The notes: generated by a model from the sequence alone, not told the origin. A DNA stretch of 64,000 nucleotides from Lycorma delicatula (GCF_047948215.1 NC_134460.1:17474501-17538500); one strand, 5' to 3'. Counted from the stretch's first letter, positions 46,063 through 57,984 are shown. A program made the numbers and translations.

Positions 46063-46261
46063 GGTATGGCCATGCAGGTGTTCTTTAGTGGTTGGGTTTC
46101 AATTAACCACACTTCTCAGGAATGGTTAAACTGAGAATGTACAAGACTACACTTCATTTACACTCATACATATCATCCTCATTCATCCTGTGAAGAATTA
46201 TCTAAACGGTAGTTACCGGGGGCTAAACAGGAAAAAGAAAGAAAAAAGGTATGGCCATGCA
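46063..46261 (+). repeat. SINE family B, 5'-truncated, with perfect 14 bp target duplication
   Basis: The body 46077-46247 begins inside the element at GGTGTTCTTTAGTGGTTGGG and keeps the complete 3' tail (CGGTAGTTACCGGGGGCTAA then ACAGGAAAAAGAAAGAAA). GGTATGGCCATGCA is repeated exactly at 46063-46076 and 46248-46261. 5' truncation with target duplication is the mark of LINE-type reverse transcription. Confidence 0.95.
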
Positions 46262-47995
46262 AAATTATAAATTTTACTGATTTTAATCATGTTTTCGCTT
46301 CATTTTTTTTGAATCGTTATTGATTTAAAACTAAGGCTGACAAAAACTGTATTTGCAGATCCGTAATGTACGCAAAAAAAACAATTCAAGAAATTGTATC
46401 ACACTTACAGAACCATTAATTTTTTTTTTCTATCAGTGTAATTTGTCCTAAATGTATTATGTTAAAAAGAAGCTCTAAATGGTATTCTTTAAACTAATTT
46501 TTCATCCGTACTCAATTTTTAACTAGGAAATATATAATGAAAATGTTACAGAATTTTTTTTAATACATGGTAAATCCGAATGATTTTTTTTTTTTTTATT
46601 ATATTGACCAATTCATCCAACTATTTTACGGACTGTGAACTGTGAACCTATTATTCGGACTATTTTAAACTGTGAACGAGATTCAATTGCTTATATAGAT
46701 GTTAAATAAAGGTCTATATTGAAATAGAAAAAAAATTACTTAGATGACCTAAAAATCAAAATTAAAGTTACTTGGATTTTATTACGTTAATACTTCTGTT
46801 CAAACCGTCTTTTCTGCATTAATAGATAATTGCAGACGTAACACCTCATAAACTATAACTGATTCACGTCTGAATCAACTGTTTTCGATAGCCAGTAAAA
46901 TTTATCCTTTTTATTCTTTCAATGAATTATGCTTTTTCTTTCATAAATTCCCAGAAGAAATAGTATACATGTGTGACGTCTAGCGCTCTAAACAGTTTTG
47001 TTTTCTTTCGAGTACATTTGTTCAGTCACTTTGCGATTAAAAACTTCATCGGTGTTACTGCACACTAAATAGCTCAGTTTATCGGAGCTCCATACAAGGA
47101 AAAGCGAAGTATAAATTTTCAAAATTATTGAATTTCCTTTATAAATTTGAAACATTTGGATCCGCTATTCTCCAGAAGAAAGTATTATTTACGTAACAGA
47201 AAACCTTCCCGTTGAATTTCTCGGGTTATAAACGACTGTTTATAGATTTTGAGACGGTTTTCCTTAGATGTTGCAGTTTTAGAAATATCTTATCTTGGAT
47301 AACCCATATTAAAACCAAAACTGTGTCTTTAAACTTGGTAAGAACGATTCACATGTTTGTTCCACTCGTTAATCGTTGTAGAAAAAAAATTACTTGAACA
47401 TCATTTTTTAAAGGCAAAGATTGTAATTATGTTAATATTTTTTACTATGGCAAATCGTAAAATAAAAACGATATAAACTGTAAAAGGAATAACGTGGTTT
47501 ACATCAATTCATTCTAGTAGTAAATTTAAGTTGGTAAGATAAATGGCGAGAAAAATATATCACCCACAAAGTGTTTTAAAGCACTGCTGTGAGCTTTTAC
47601 ATTTCAATGAAGCGTCTAACGTAATTTGAATAATAATTTCTATACCCCCAATCACTGGTAAAGGACGTTTACTCATTTTGTAAAGCTGTTTGTACCTAAA
47701 CTACCCTCACATTAACTAGCTCAATATGTAATTTGAAGAATCTTTATTTTAATACAAGAAAATCTGGTTGGAATCCTGATGAAATATCTTTTGAACTAAG
47801 ATATATGTTACGTTCGTTTGTATATAGGTATACCGATAATGTAAAATCAGAGCGTTGATTTTAGATAAATTTAAACGTAACTAGCTTCACGTTGTTTACA
47901 TAATGTAGCGTAGTCATGCAGAATGCTACTATATACACTAAACATGCGACGCCTTTTATATAACATTATTCTACGAGACAGGTGCTATGTAAACC
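46262..47995. other. AT-rich spacer
   Basis: No recognised gene. Small open frames near 47.2 kb are not recognisable. Confidence 0.55.
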
Positions 47996-47999
47996 TTTC

Positions 48000-48440
48000 T
48001 CTCGTACATCCTTTTTCTGTTCGTAATATCGTTCTTCCATAATATCCGTCACCTGTCAATACTTCTTGCTCTTCCTTACTTCCCTTCTATTTTTCCTTTA
48101 GTCGTCTTGCTTTACTTCTCTCTTATTTATTTTTAGACCGCTTCAATCTTTACTCTATCGCTCCATTTTATTCAATTTCTTCCTTAGATACAATTCAAAA
48201 GCACGCAAATACGTTTCTTCTTTCTTGTTCGTGAAGTTTCATGTTTCTATTCCGTAAATTAATTCACTTCAAATAAAATATTTCATGAATTCACTCTCAA
48301 ATATTCAACGACATTCCAACACTATTTTTCTTACAGTTAAAAATTCATTTCCTTTTTCATTGTAGATTTTCCTTCTTATATGCTTTATTAAACTTTTATT
48401 CCTGATTATTATTTTTTTAAATAATTATACGCTCTAATCT
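48000..48440 (-). pseudogene. LINE reverse transcriptase C-terminal fragment, strongly decayed
   Basis: On the minus strand, IYGIET-stop-NFTNKKEETYLRAF then ELYLRKKLNKMER matches the LYGSETWT--K-EEK-LEAFE-WL-R-ML--- block that follows the reverse transcriptase in RTE-like LINEs. Upstream, the pieces TVRKIVLE and FMKYFIWSE fit the preceding LR-K--K-YVWS block. Stops occur every 20-40 codons. It is older and of a different lineage from the copies at 13985 and 30030. Confidence 0.65.
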
Positions 48441-48444
48441 ACAC

Positions 48445-50115
48445 AGATTTCTTCCCAGCATATACTTTCATCAACATCATGTTAACACAATTATCATTTA
48501 ATATTTTAGATTTATTAATAATAATCTTCTTCCAAATCCTTTATTTACAGATGCATTTGAATCCATTACTGCTTCTAGTTTTGCTCTCTGAAAAAAAGTC
48601 TGCATATTTGCTTACATAACTTATATTAATTTGAGTATGAATAAATAGTTCATTAAAACTCACTATCTGAATGATAAAAAATTATGGAAATTAACCCTAA
48701 TTTCTAATAAAATTTAATTTTCTATCATGTAATAACTTCTAAAAAACTACCAGAACCAACAATAATAAATTTCGAAAATTAATTTATCATAAACGTGATA
48801 AATCTAACTTATATCAAATCCAATTTTTATTCAGCTTATTTTACCTTCTTCTTATGAAAAATAGTTTTTTTCCAAACAAAAGCATTAATTTTTTCAAACT
48901 TGGCAATCTTATAAAAGATTAAGGGATCAAAATTTTAATTTCATTATTGTGGCAGCATTGTTTTAACAACTCTTTTTATTAAAACAAGTCAGGAACAATG
49001 TTATAAACAAAAAATGTCAGAAAAAATAAAACAATTCGTCAAAAAATGTAATATCAAAATTAATAAATTATTCCATAGATATATGAAAAAAAATAAATAA
49101 ACAACAAAATGGAACAGGAAAAGAGAAGGAAATTATGAAGGAAAGGTTGGCTCATAAACGTGTCTGATAAAACAGCTATTGTTAAAGCAAGGGAAGTAGA
49201 AAAAGAAAACCGGGAGGGTTGCCGAAAGGAGGAGGTCAGAAGTAAGGAGTGAGCAACGTGCGAAAATTACTTAAGCAATTCTCTACATATTTCATCAGAG
49301 GCAACTTATGTCATTTTAACCCTACACCAACTGTACACCTTCCCCATCAGTACGGTTACGTACAATAATAATAATAATACAATATAACACCGACAGCAAA
49401 CTGCCACAACAGTTACATTTATTCTCTCTCATAACTTCCACAATTTTAAAATAAAGTAAATAATAATAAAAGCTTTCAAAAGTAAATAAAAATAATTACA
49501 ATAAACAAAGATTATTCTAACATTTAATCAGTTATAACTTTCCTTTCGGTTTTTTCCTTCTTAAACCGTCAAAATAATTATCTGAACGCGTAATTATCAT
49601 AACCGTACACGGCTTAATTGCACTAGTTGTAACTGCTTTAGGTATCCGAATGGATCGAAGGAAGGTTTTCCTATATCCCATTAGAACTAATGATTAAACA
49701 GTACGTTTGAACTGTTCCTGTTGAATACATAAACTTAACTACAAAGGTCAACGCCTGTTTGTAGACATGTTTGACCTGTTGACCGATCTGCGTACTAGTA
49801 GAGGAATCATCATCTAACATCAAACGCAAATCAAATTTCATGAGGTAAAACATAGTATTGGATGAAATGTTAATGTCAGTTAAACAGATTACTTTTACAA
49901 ATAAAATACAAACGGTTAATTAGTTTAAAATAAATAATAGAAACTTTAAAAGTTGCATAAATCTGACTAAATTAAAAGTAAGAACAAATTTTCTTTCTCT
50001 TAAATAGCTTTTAATACATTAAATACCATAAATCCAAACATTCATACTTCAATCATGTATCATTTCTTGTCCTACTAGCAAGCAGAGTGATCAAGTATTA
50101 TTAGGTTATTCGATG
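48445..50115. other. AT-rich spacer
   Basis: No recognised gene. A short (AAT)n run sits near 49364-49380. Confidence 0.6.
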
Positions 50116-50120
50116 TGTAA

Positions 50121-51026
50121 TTTTTACTTCCTTGTAAGTAAAGAAGTACTGTGATCGCAAAAAATTTCAGTTTTCAACAGAAATAACCATTTTGACCATC
50201 CCTGAATCCATTTTGACTAGTTTCGGAGTGACATCTGTATGAATGTATGTACGTACGTATGTATCTCGCATAACCAAAAAAACGATTAGCCGTAGGATGT
50301 TGAAATTTTGAATTTAGGACTGCTGTAACATCCAATTGTGTACCTCCCATTTTGATTATAATTGACTGGACTAAAAGTGTCAAAAAAACCCAAAATTGAA
50401 GAAAAAAAATAGATTTTGGATTTTTTCTTAACTGCAGTAGTAACCCCTCAATGAGAGCATTTCAACGATATATCATAAGTGGTACTTATTTTCATCGGTT
50501 CCAGAGTTATAGCAAAATGAAATTATCATTAATGAAATATTTGAATCTTACAAGCGAAAGGCACTTTGGTTCGAATCCGACTTCATATTCATATATATTA
50601 TTTAACTTTTTTTTTAATTTAAATATATTGATTTATTATTATTATTAACCTCTGATTGTAAATTATTAATAAATCAATATATTTAAATATAAAAAAATAT
50701 ATGTATATGAAGTCGGATTCGAACTGATGTGTCCATGGTTACAGATCCGACACGTTCTCATATACACCAGATAACTATTTGAGCGGTATGAATCAAAATT
50801 AATATATAAACTAATATAAAATTCTGATACTGATATCACAAAAAAATGTGATGTAATTTAGTGTTCACCACAATGCAATTGTGTAACTATCCACTTTATT
50901 AAAGAATCAGAGGATCGTATCTCACTTTCAAATGAAAATAAGTTGAAGTGAAAATGCAGCAAAATATATGCATATTAATTTAATAGGCGTATAAAGAAGT
51001 CATGTAGTGTCCACATCAGATTTTTA
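50121..51026 (+). repeat. Family C repeat, copy with internal hairpin
   Basis: The start TTTTTACTTCCTTGTAAGTA and the ordered blocks CATTTTGACCATCCCTGAAT, GATTAGCCGTAGGATGTTGA, GAGCATTTCAACGATATATC and GGTTCGAATCCGACTTCAT are present. At 50640 the sequence folds back. 50655-50735 is the inverted copy of 50557-50640, ending ATGAAGTCGGATTCGAACTG. An unrelated stretch of about 250 bases follows before the family end (AATAGGCGTATAAAGAAGTC...CATCAGATTTTT). Confidence 0.8.
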
Positions 51027-51029
51027 AAA

Positions 51030-52605
51030 GAATCTTTATTTTGGGCAGTTCCTTTTAAGGAACCTTTACATTAAAAAATTTGCTTAAAACTGTAATAGTT
51101 ACAAAATACTTTTAATACACAAAGTTATCTTTTCAAATAAAATCAAAAAAGAATTCTTTGATTGCAGTTAATTCCAAAATTATACAATGTATTGAATCGA
51201 ATTAATTTCTATTAGAGGGACAAGATTGTAAAGGAGGGAAAAGTTTTAATCTATTATCAAAAATACTGTTAAAAATTTGATTGTAATGCTTATTGATTGA
51301 GCTTTACATGTTTATATTTATTTATTCTTTATCTGTAAGATTTAATGTTTTTTAAATGTAAAAATTTTGTTAAAAGAAACTTTCTAGTAATATAACAGAC
51401 ATTAAAATAGATCTGATAAAAACATTAGACATACACTATATATATTTTTGAAAGTTAGGTTTAACTTTTAAATATGAGTAAACTTTGTTGAAAATTATAA
51501 TCATATTATATGTTTCATAACTACAACGATTGATCTTTCCTCTGAGACAAATCGTTCCACTTTCACTCGTGGAATCGGCACAGCCGATCTCATGAAAAAT
51601 CCCGTGAGGGGCTTGCAAGGTAGTTTTAAGATTAAAGATTTCCCGTTTTCTTCCTAACTGAGTCGACTGCACAGCATGTCGGTCCACCAAAATTTACGGG
51701 AATATTCAGCCCTGTAAGTTATATCTTCATTCTGCTGATTAGGATTTATAAGAGCGTGATTACTTTTAAAGTAAGTACGTTTAAATAGCGCTGAATACAT
51801 ATAAAATTCATGGATATAAGAAAGAGTAAGTTATGTATAGTGTAAATAAAAAAAAATAATTATGTTCTCAACAATAAAAAAAAAATAAATTAAATAGAAA
51901 AATTATACAAAGAAATGATTATAAAGTAAATATTAAGAAATAATTCCAGTCAACTGGTAGAAAAGTTGTTTATATACACGTAAAACAAAATAAATACCAT
52001 TTAAATTGGTTAGTATCTAATTTATGTAAACTGAAGAAAGATTCCATACGAAAGGGATATACAGTATAATGGCATCCGTATCAGGTGTTTAGTTACAACC
52101 CTTCCTTAAATTATTTTTAAATTGTAACGTCTACACCTGGTCATACACCTGCTTATGCTTCTCTATAAGAAGAAAAGATATTACAATGCATTACGTACAT
52201 TGTAAACAGGATAATAAACTAAAGAATAATCAAAGATATATAAAATTAAAATAAACAAAAATTAAGTCCTAACTCGAAGAACATTTATAAACAAAATTAG
52301 AATAAATCATTAAATTGATCAGCAAATGTATATAGTACATGTATATTACAGTAGCACTGGAAATCATTGCAAAAAGCATGAAACCTAAGTTTTATAAATA
52401 AAACAATTTAATCCGGATTTTATAAATAAATTAAAAAAATCAATTCAATTTTTTTATTATCATTAGTACCCGATCAGGGCAAGCAAAGCAAGCCCTACCC
52501 ATCTAGACCCAGTTTAGACTAGCCCCCCCCCCCTCCACTATGTTCACCCTCATGTTTGTGAGAATAACACTTATAAATTACAATTAAAGCACGTTCAATT
52601 TATTA
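51030..52605. other. AT-rich spacer with one GC-richer patch
   Basis: No recognised gene. The patch at about 51530-51710 is less AT-rich and open on the minus strand for 84 codons, but I do not recognise the protein. A run of C's lies at 52524-52535. Confidence 0.5.
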
Positions 52606-52611
52606 AAAATT

Positions 52612-53330
52612 ACGCCGAAAGGCGGAGGTAGATTTCACCCGTGCTAAGTTGAGGATAAAAGATTTCCACCTTAAAGTTAACAAAAACTTAAAATTTACTC
52701 AATATGACAACGGATGCATATGAAAAAATTTTGAAATATTTAGCATACGTACAAGCCCCCATCTTCTTATCTAGAAATATTTTGGTCATTCCTTGCCATA
52801 TGGGTTGGTCATATCAAAAATTATTTCAGACAAAAGTTTTAGGTAATAAATAGAAGACCACTTTGAACCTATTCGATACTGCGCCTATTAAGAAAGGTAT
52901 GATTTTTTTATCTTATTTTTTCTACCCTCTGAGCCAATGGTCGGTGATATTAAAAAACTTTACTTAGATACCTTTTAGGCCCTTATTGTAAAAAATAGTA
53001 GGAACTTTAAACGAATTCGATATTTTGCTTAATAAGAAAGTTATAGTGATAATTTGTTTTTTTTTTTTAAAGCCCTTCCCCTTTTCACCACCATAGTCCG
53101 ATATTACCCGTTAACGAACTCGACCGAAATTTTGGATCGTTAAATTTTATTTATCAATTTGAAGGTGATTGGCGCAAAATTACGGCAGTTATCGCGTCCA
53201 CAAGAATGTGATACATATATATATAAACTTTTGAACTGACGGTACTTTTGCGGTCTGGAGGATGTGAAACGCGAAAATATGTCAAATTTTTCCGGAAGTA
53301 GAATCATGGTACCCATTACAATAGGTAGCT
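52612..53330 (-). repeat. Family D repeat, full copy
   Basis: On the minus strand it runs from AGCTACCTATTGTAATGGGT and TCGCGTTTCACATCCTCCAG-type sequence, through GATAACTGCCGTAATTTTGC and GCCTAAAAGGTATCTAAGTA, to GTGAAATCTACCTCCGCCTT and a terminal CGCC-TTT-GGCG hairpin. About 720 bp, uninterrupted, so it is the best reference for the family in this window. Confidence 0.88.
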
Positions 53331-53585
53331 TTTTTATGAAAAGTACCTAAAACTATCAACGTATTGTAATTTCTTCACAGCAACAGTTTGGTAAGCACAA
53401 AAAAACTTTGAAAATCTGAACTATGCAGGTTTCTGAACAGTCGCCTGCCATTTTAAAAAAAGTAATTCTTCGTGCGGGTAAAATTAATTTGCACGGTTCT
53501 TAGCGTTACCCGACAATCATAAAGAGGCGATGACCGTACTTTGTTTCTAATATTTTTTTTCTTTTCTTTATTTTATGTTTTTTAG

Positions 53586-53655
53586 TCAAGTAACTGGAGG
53601 TGAAGATGCAGCCAGTCGCACAGATAGTAACAGTGGCAGTGGCAGTGTTGGTTAA
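53586..53655 (+). CDS. Possible 3'-terminal exon of a host gene
   Basis: A strong acceptor-like site precedes this stretch: a CTAAT branch-point-like sequence near 53547, a long pyrimidine tract (53550-53584), and TTTTAG at 53580-53585. With the first base completing an upstream codon, the frame reads QVTGGEDAASRTDSNSGSGS then VG and stops at TAA (53653-53655). AATAAA follows 150 bases later (53805-53810). Gly/Ser/Asp-rich C-termini like this are common at protein ends, and base composition differs from the AT-rich flanks. No upstream exon is recognised in the window and the protein is not identified. It could be chance. Confidence 0.33.
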
Positions 53656-53846
53656 GCCGCCACGCCGTACACCGTCCCACCTTTAAAGGTAGTTTTATCG
53701 ATAACCAAAAGAAATGCAAAAAGACACAGACTTTTTTTGTAGAAAATTTAACTTCAAATAGTGGAAGTGATCTCCGATTTCGATTTGCCAAACGGTTTGG
53801 CCACAATAAAGTTGAATATCGGCAAGAGCCATAATCAGGTTGTTAC

Positions 53847-53934
53847 TACAAGCTAATAATACGGCCACCATCTTAAATCAGTGTAAACTGCAAGCTAATA
53901 ATACAGCCACCATCTTAAATCACTGTAACATATC
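53847..53934. repeat. Tandem duplication of about 42 bp
   Basis: CAAGCTAATAATACGGCCAC...CTTAAATCAGTGTAA and CAAGCTAATAATACAGCCAC...CTTAAATCACTGTAA are adjacent, near-identical copies. No function is apparent. Confidence 0.9.
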
Positions 53935-54140
53935 GAAACGATAATAATCCTATGTTCTAACCGGTTATAAAAACTATGATCGTGCAAAATTTCAGCTTAA
54001 TAGGTTGAGTATTTTTTGCGTTAAAGAGTAACAAAGCAGGCAGATTATTTTCTTCAGGTCAAAAGTGATTGAGTAGCCTATAAATAATACTTCATAACTA
54101 TGGAAATATTAAGAAGAAAAAATAAACAATAAATCCGTCC

Positions 54141-54806
54141 TTTTTACTTCCTTTTACGAAGTAAAGGACGTATTGTAATCGCGAAAAATTTCGATATTTA
54201 GATTTCAACAGAAATATCCATTTTGACCATCTCTGATTCATTTTGATCAGTTTCGGTATGCTGTCTATATGTAGGTATATATCTCGCATAACTCAAAAAC
54301 GTTTAGCAGTAGGATATTGAAATTTTAGATTTAGGATTGTTGTAATATCTAGTTGTATATCTACCCTTTTGACTGCAATCGACTGAATCAAAAGCCCAAA
54401 ATCCAAAAACATTTAGATATTTTACTTTTTGTTAACTGCAATAGTAATCGCTTATTGAGAGCTTTTCAACGATTTATCATAAGTGGTAGTTATTTTCACT
54501 GGTTATACAGTCATAGCCAAATGAAACTTTAATTAATGAAATAATTGGATCTTACAAGAGCAAGACACATAGCTTCGAATCAGACTTCATCTCATTTTTT
54601 AATTTTTTTTGTTTAATTTAAATATATTGATTTATTAACTTCTGACAGTACAAAAATCTTTACGATAAAGATAAAAAAAAATTATGAGACGTCACAAGTT
54701 ATTAATGAAATAAAATTTTATGTACTTCTCTTTTTTTTTTAATGTGAATATGTAATTCTATAGGCGTACAAGGATGTCATGTGGTGAGTACATCAGATTT
54801 TTTTTT
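54141..54806 (+). repeat. Family C repeat, near full length
   Basis: It begins TTTTTACTTCCTTTTACGAA then GTAAAGGACGTATTG (a small terminal hairpin). It keeps all ordered family blocks, including TTTCAACGATTTATCATAAG and TTCGAATCAGACTTCATC, and ends GGCGTACAAGGATGTCATGT...CATCAGATTTTTTTT. About 665 bp. ACTTCCTTGTA near the start and TACAAGGA(A)GT near the end form a short inverted pair in the family. Confidence 0.88.
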
Positions 54807-54809
54807 AGA

Positions 54810-55320
54810 TCAGAGTTTTATCTGTGATTCTGATGACTTAATAGGTACGATTTACCTAATTCCTTAAACATGTTAAAATATTAGTTTATTAATATTGAAA
54901 CATTTTAAGGATGAATTTGATTATAGATTACAAATAGATCTGTAATCCAAAGCAGATCCTCTATCAAAAACCAAAATATTTCGTAGAAAACGACTGAATA
55001 GCAGCTAATCCTGTTTCTTAATACGACTTTCACATCCGGACGCTTAGTATGTAGTACATTCAATGTAATTTTAATAGTAGTATATAAAAATATAAATAAT
55101 GCATTACTTTATTTTTATTAGTAACAAATATCTAAATGTTCCTAGCACGTATGATATAATAACTTAATACGATTTTATTTTGAAACAATTGCAATAAAAT
55201 AACATGTTTGAATTCCGATGCAGGAACAATAACAATACGTTTTAATATAGAAATTTTTATTTTAAGTTTGGATTTATTTACTTATTTTTTATTCAGCAAT
55301 ACTGGTTTTCAGAAATTCTA
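54810..55320. other. AT-rich spacer
   Basis: No recognised gene. Confidence 0.55.
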
Positions 55321-55325
55321 TAAGA

Positions 55326-55439
55326 AAGCTACCTATTATAATGAGTACCATGATTCGACTTCCGAAAAATTTCGACATATCTTCGTGTTTCACGTCTCCC
55401 AGACCCCAAAACCACCGTTAGTTCAAATGTTTATATGCA

Positions 55440-55478
<39 letters not shown>

Positions 55479-56078
55479 GTATTACACTTTCTTGTGGACA
55501 CGATAACTGCCGTAATTTTGCGCCAATTCCTTTCAAACTGATACATAAAATATACAGATCCAAAATCTCGATTGAGTTCGTTAATGTGCAAAATCAGACC
55601 ATGAGAATAGAAATGGAGGGCTTTTTCGAAAAAATAAAATATCAGTATAACTTTCTTATTAATTAAAACATCGAATTCGTTTAAAGTTTCTACTATTCTT
55701 TGGATAAGCGCCTAAAACTTATTTAAGTAAAGTTTTTTGATATCACCGATCATTGGCCCAAAGTATGAAAAAAATGAAATTTCAAAGAAATAAAATATCA
55801 TACCTCCCTTAGTAGGTACAGTATCGAATCTATTTAAAAGTGGTCGTTAGTCCTCCAAACATTAGGTAAAACTTTTGTTTGAAAAATTGTTTGATATGAT
55901 CAACCCCTACGGCTAGGGATGGCCAAAATGTTGATGGAATTCTAAGAAGATAAGGCATTGTATGCTAAATAAGTGAAACTTTTTTCACATGCAACCATTA
56001 TCGTATTGACTAAATTTGAAGTTTTTCTTAACTTTAAGGTGAAAATATTTTTTATCCCCTAGTTAGCACCGGTGAAAT
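55326..56078 (+). repeat. Family D repeat, copy followed by a partial second copy
   Basis: GCTACCTATTATAATGAGTA, CCAGACCCCAAAACCACCGT, a (TA)n expansion at 55445-55480, CACGATAACTGCCGTAATTT, TTGGATAAGCGCCTAAAACT, and the end TTAGCACCGGTGAAATTGG. It aligns end to end with the copy at 52612 (minus). The plus-strand open frame through it (55208-55666) is not conserved in the other copies. Confidence 0.88.
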
Positions 56079-56441
56079 TGGGGGCTTTCTCGAAAAAACA
56101 AAATATCGCTATAACTTTGTTATTAAGTAAAATATCGAATTAGTTTAATGTGACCTATTACTCTGGATAAGGGCCTAAAACTTATCTAAGTAAAGTTTAT
56201 TGGTATCACCAACCATTGACGCAGCGAGTGAAAAATATGGGGTTTCGAAGAAATAAAACCACACCTTCCTTAATAGGCACAGTATTGAATCGGTTTAAAA
56301 TGATTGTTAGTCCTCTTAACACTACCTAAAACGTTTTTCTGAAACAATTTTTGATATGACAAACCCTGACGGCAAGGGATGAACAAAATATTCTTAGCAC
56401 CGGTGAAATCGACTTCCGCCTTCCGGCGTGCCGAAAGGTAT
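56079..56441 (+). repeat. Family D repeat, partial tandem copy
   Basis: It repeats the second half of the preceding copy from GGGGGCTTTCTCGAAAAAAC through GGATAAGGGCCTAAAACTTA and GGCAAGGGATGAACAAAATA to ACCGGTGAAATCGACTTCCG then CCTTCCGGCGTGCCGAAAGG. A short internal deletion precedes the end. Confidence 0.85.
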
Positions 56442-56444
56442 ATT

Positions 56445-57245
56445 TTACTGTACATTATTTTTTAAAACACCATTATTTTTATTGTACTACATACTAATAA
56501 AACAAATGTATAAAAATTAATCTGCGATGATAATGGTATTCAAAATATTTATAATAAATAAGACATTACATACGCACACCTAACTTATCTATTAGAAATA
56601 AAGTAGCTATAAAAAGTTCCAATAATATATTTTTATAACCAGTACGATAAAGTTATCGTACTTTTATCTCGATAGACATTCAATGTGTTTGTACAGTACG
56701 GTTGTAATAAAAAAACTCCTTATAAGTAAGGAAACGTTACTGATAAGAAAACCGTACCGTAAGAATACCTTTAAAAACAAATTTTTATTTAAATGTGACA
56801 CTCCAGTAGCATCGTTACAAAATTATTTCTTTAGCTGTTTAGCAGATAGGCCTTCTCCATTCGGTGACCGTGTTACTCATTATGGAGAAAAGTGTAATTT
56901 GGAAAAAATTACACTTAGAAAATTTGTGTAATTTGTTGTCTGATGTAGAAAACAATTTTAACAATCAAGTATTTTTTTTTTATAGTTTGTTTATGGTTGC
57001 ATTAACGACAGCAGTCATTGGCGACTTAAATAATACTACGTGATCATAAACAATTAGAAAATAAACATCAAACATTGGATAACAAAATCGAACTAGAATA
57101 ACAAACGGGTAAAAAATATTGGAATATCACTAGACTATTTTCACTACGCACACAATATTCTGTAAGCGATGTCACATAAGTAAAACACAGTCTTTTGATG
57201 TATTTCTTCCGGTTGCGTAAACCCGTAACATCTGAACTCAGGTTT
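56445..57245. other. AT-rich spacer
   Basis: No recognised gene. Confidence 0.55.
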
Positions 57246-57249
57246 AACA

Positions 57250-57940
57250 GTCGTCGAATAGATCCAAACATTGGGCGATCTATGAATAACTGGTTTACGA
57301 CAATTTAACATGCACGCCTTCCAATTCTGTTGACGAGGGCCAAATAGATGAGCGTGGAATAAATTCTCAACCGAGTTAAAATTACTTGGTCTCTTCTGTT
57401 TTTTGTCATAAAAGGATTCTCGAAGACGTCCTCCAGGATGCCATGTAAGGCCGTGGGAGAACTCAACAGCCAGAACTTATTTCACTGAGTACGTAGTTTG
57501 ACACGGACTGTCTTCATGAAGTCGCTCTCACATGTTCATTTTAATCTGAGGCCATTTTCTGCCGCCTCTTGGTAGCCTCATCAACGCGTTCGTTCCGGAG
57601 GATGCCGTTCCGAGACTCATACGAATACCACTCTCTCGTTTCCTTTTGGGAGGGTGTCACAGATTTTTTGAATGTTGGGTACATATCGTCTGCAGCTCAA
57701 GTACTATAGTACACTTATAGAGTCGGTTATTATCAGGAGACTGTTTACACTACAGGCCTCAATAACTCTCAAGGCAGAATAAATTGCGTAGACCTCGCAA
57801 AAGAACAAAGAGAAATGCAAACAGGAAATAAGCTTATATATTATCTCGTTATCGGTGAGTATTATTGAACAGCCACACTCGTCGGCCGAGACAATGCCAT
57901 CTATATAAATGTGTGTGTAAGCGTTGTACTTCTTAGTCAT
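57250..57940 (-). pseudogene. RNase H LINE (R1/Jockey-type) fragment, copy 2
   Basis: On the minus strand, THIYIDGIVSADECGCSIIL carries the first catalytic Asp (the YTDGS motif). FCEVYAIYSALRVIE carries the Glu and LLIITDSISVL the next Asp. After stops and frame changes, W-SRNGILRNERVDEATKRR corresponds to WVPSHVGIPGNERVDEAAK with the fourth Asp. DQVILTRLRIYSTLIYLALVN follows and corresponds to LTRLRIGHTRLTHSYLL. The four acidic positions are all traceable, but at least three frame changes are required. Related to, though clearly diverged from, the fragment at 3505-4209. Confidence 0.82.
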
Positions 57941-57984
57941 TTCGCTAAATTAGTCCCTAGCAGATCGTAATTCGAGTCCTGTTT

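Noticed and set aside
46560..46700. Short repeats of ACTGTGAAC
   Set aside because: Only a few imperfect copies; too little to define a feature.
51436..51690. 84-codon minus-strand ORF in a GC-richer patch
   Set aside because: It has more balanced composition than the surroundings, but I recognise no motif, splice context or second copy, so it is not called a gene.
55208..55666. 152-codon plus-strand ORF
   Set aside because: It runs through a family D repeat and a TA expansion; other copies of the repeat do not keep the frame.
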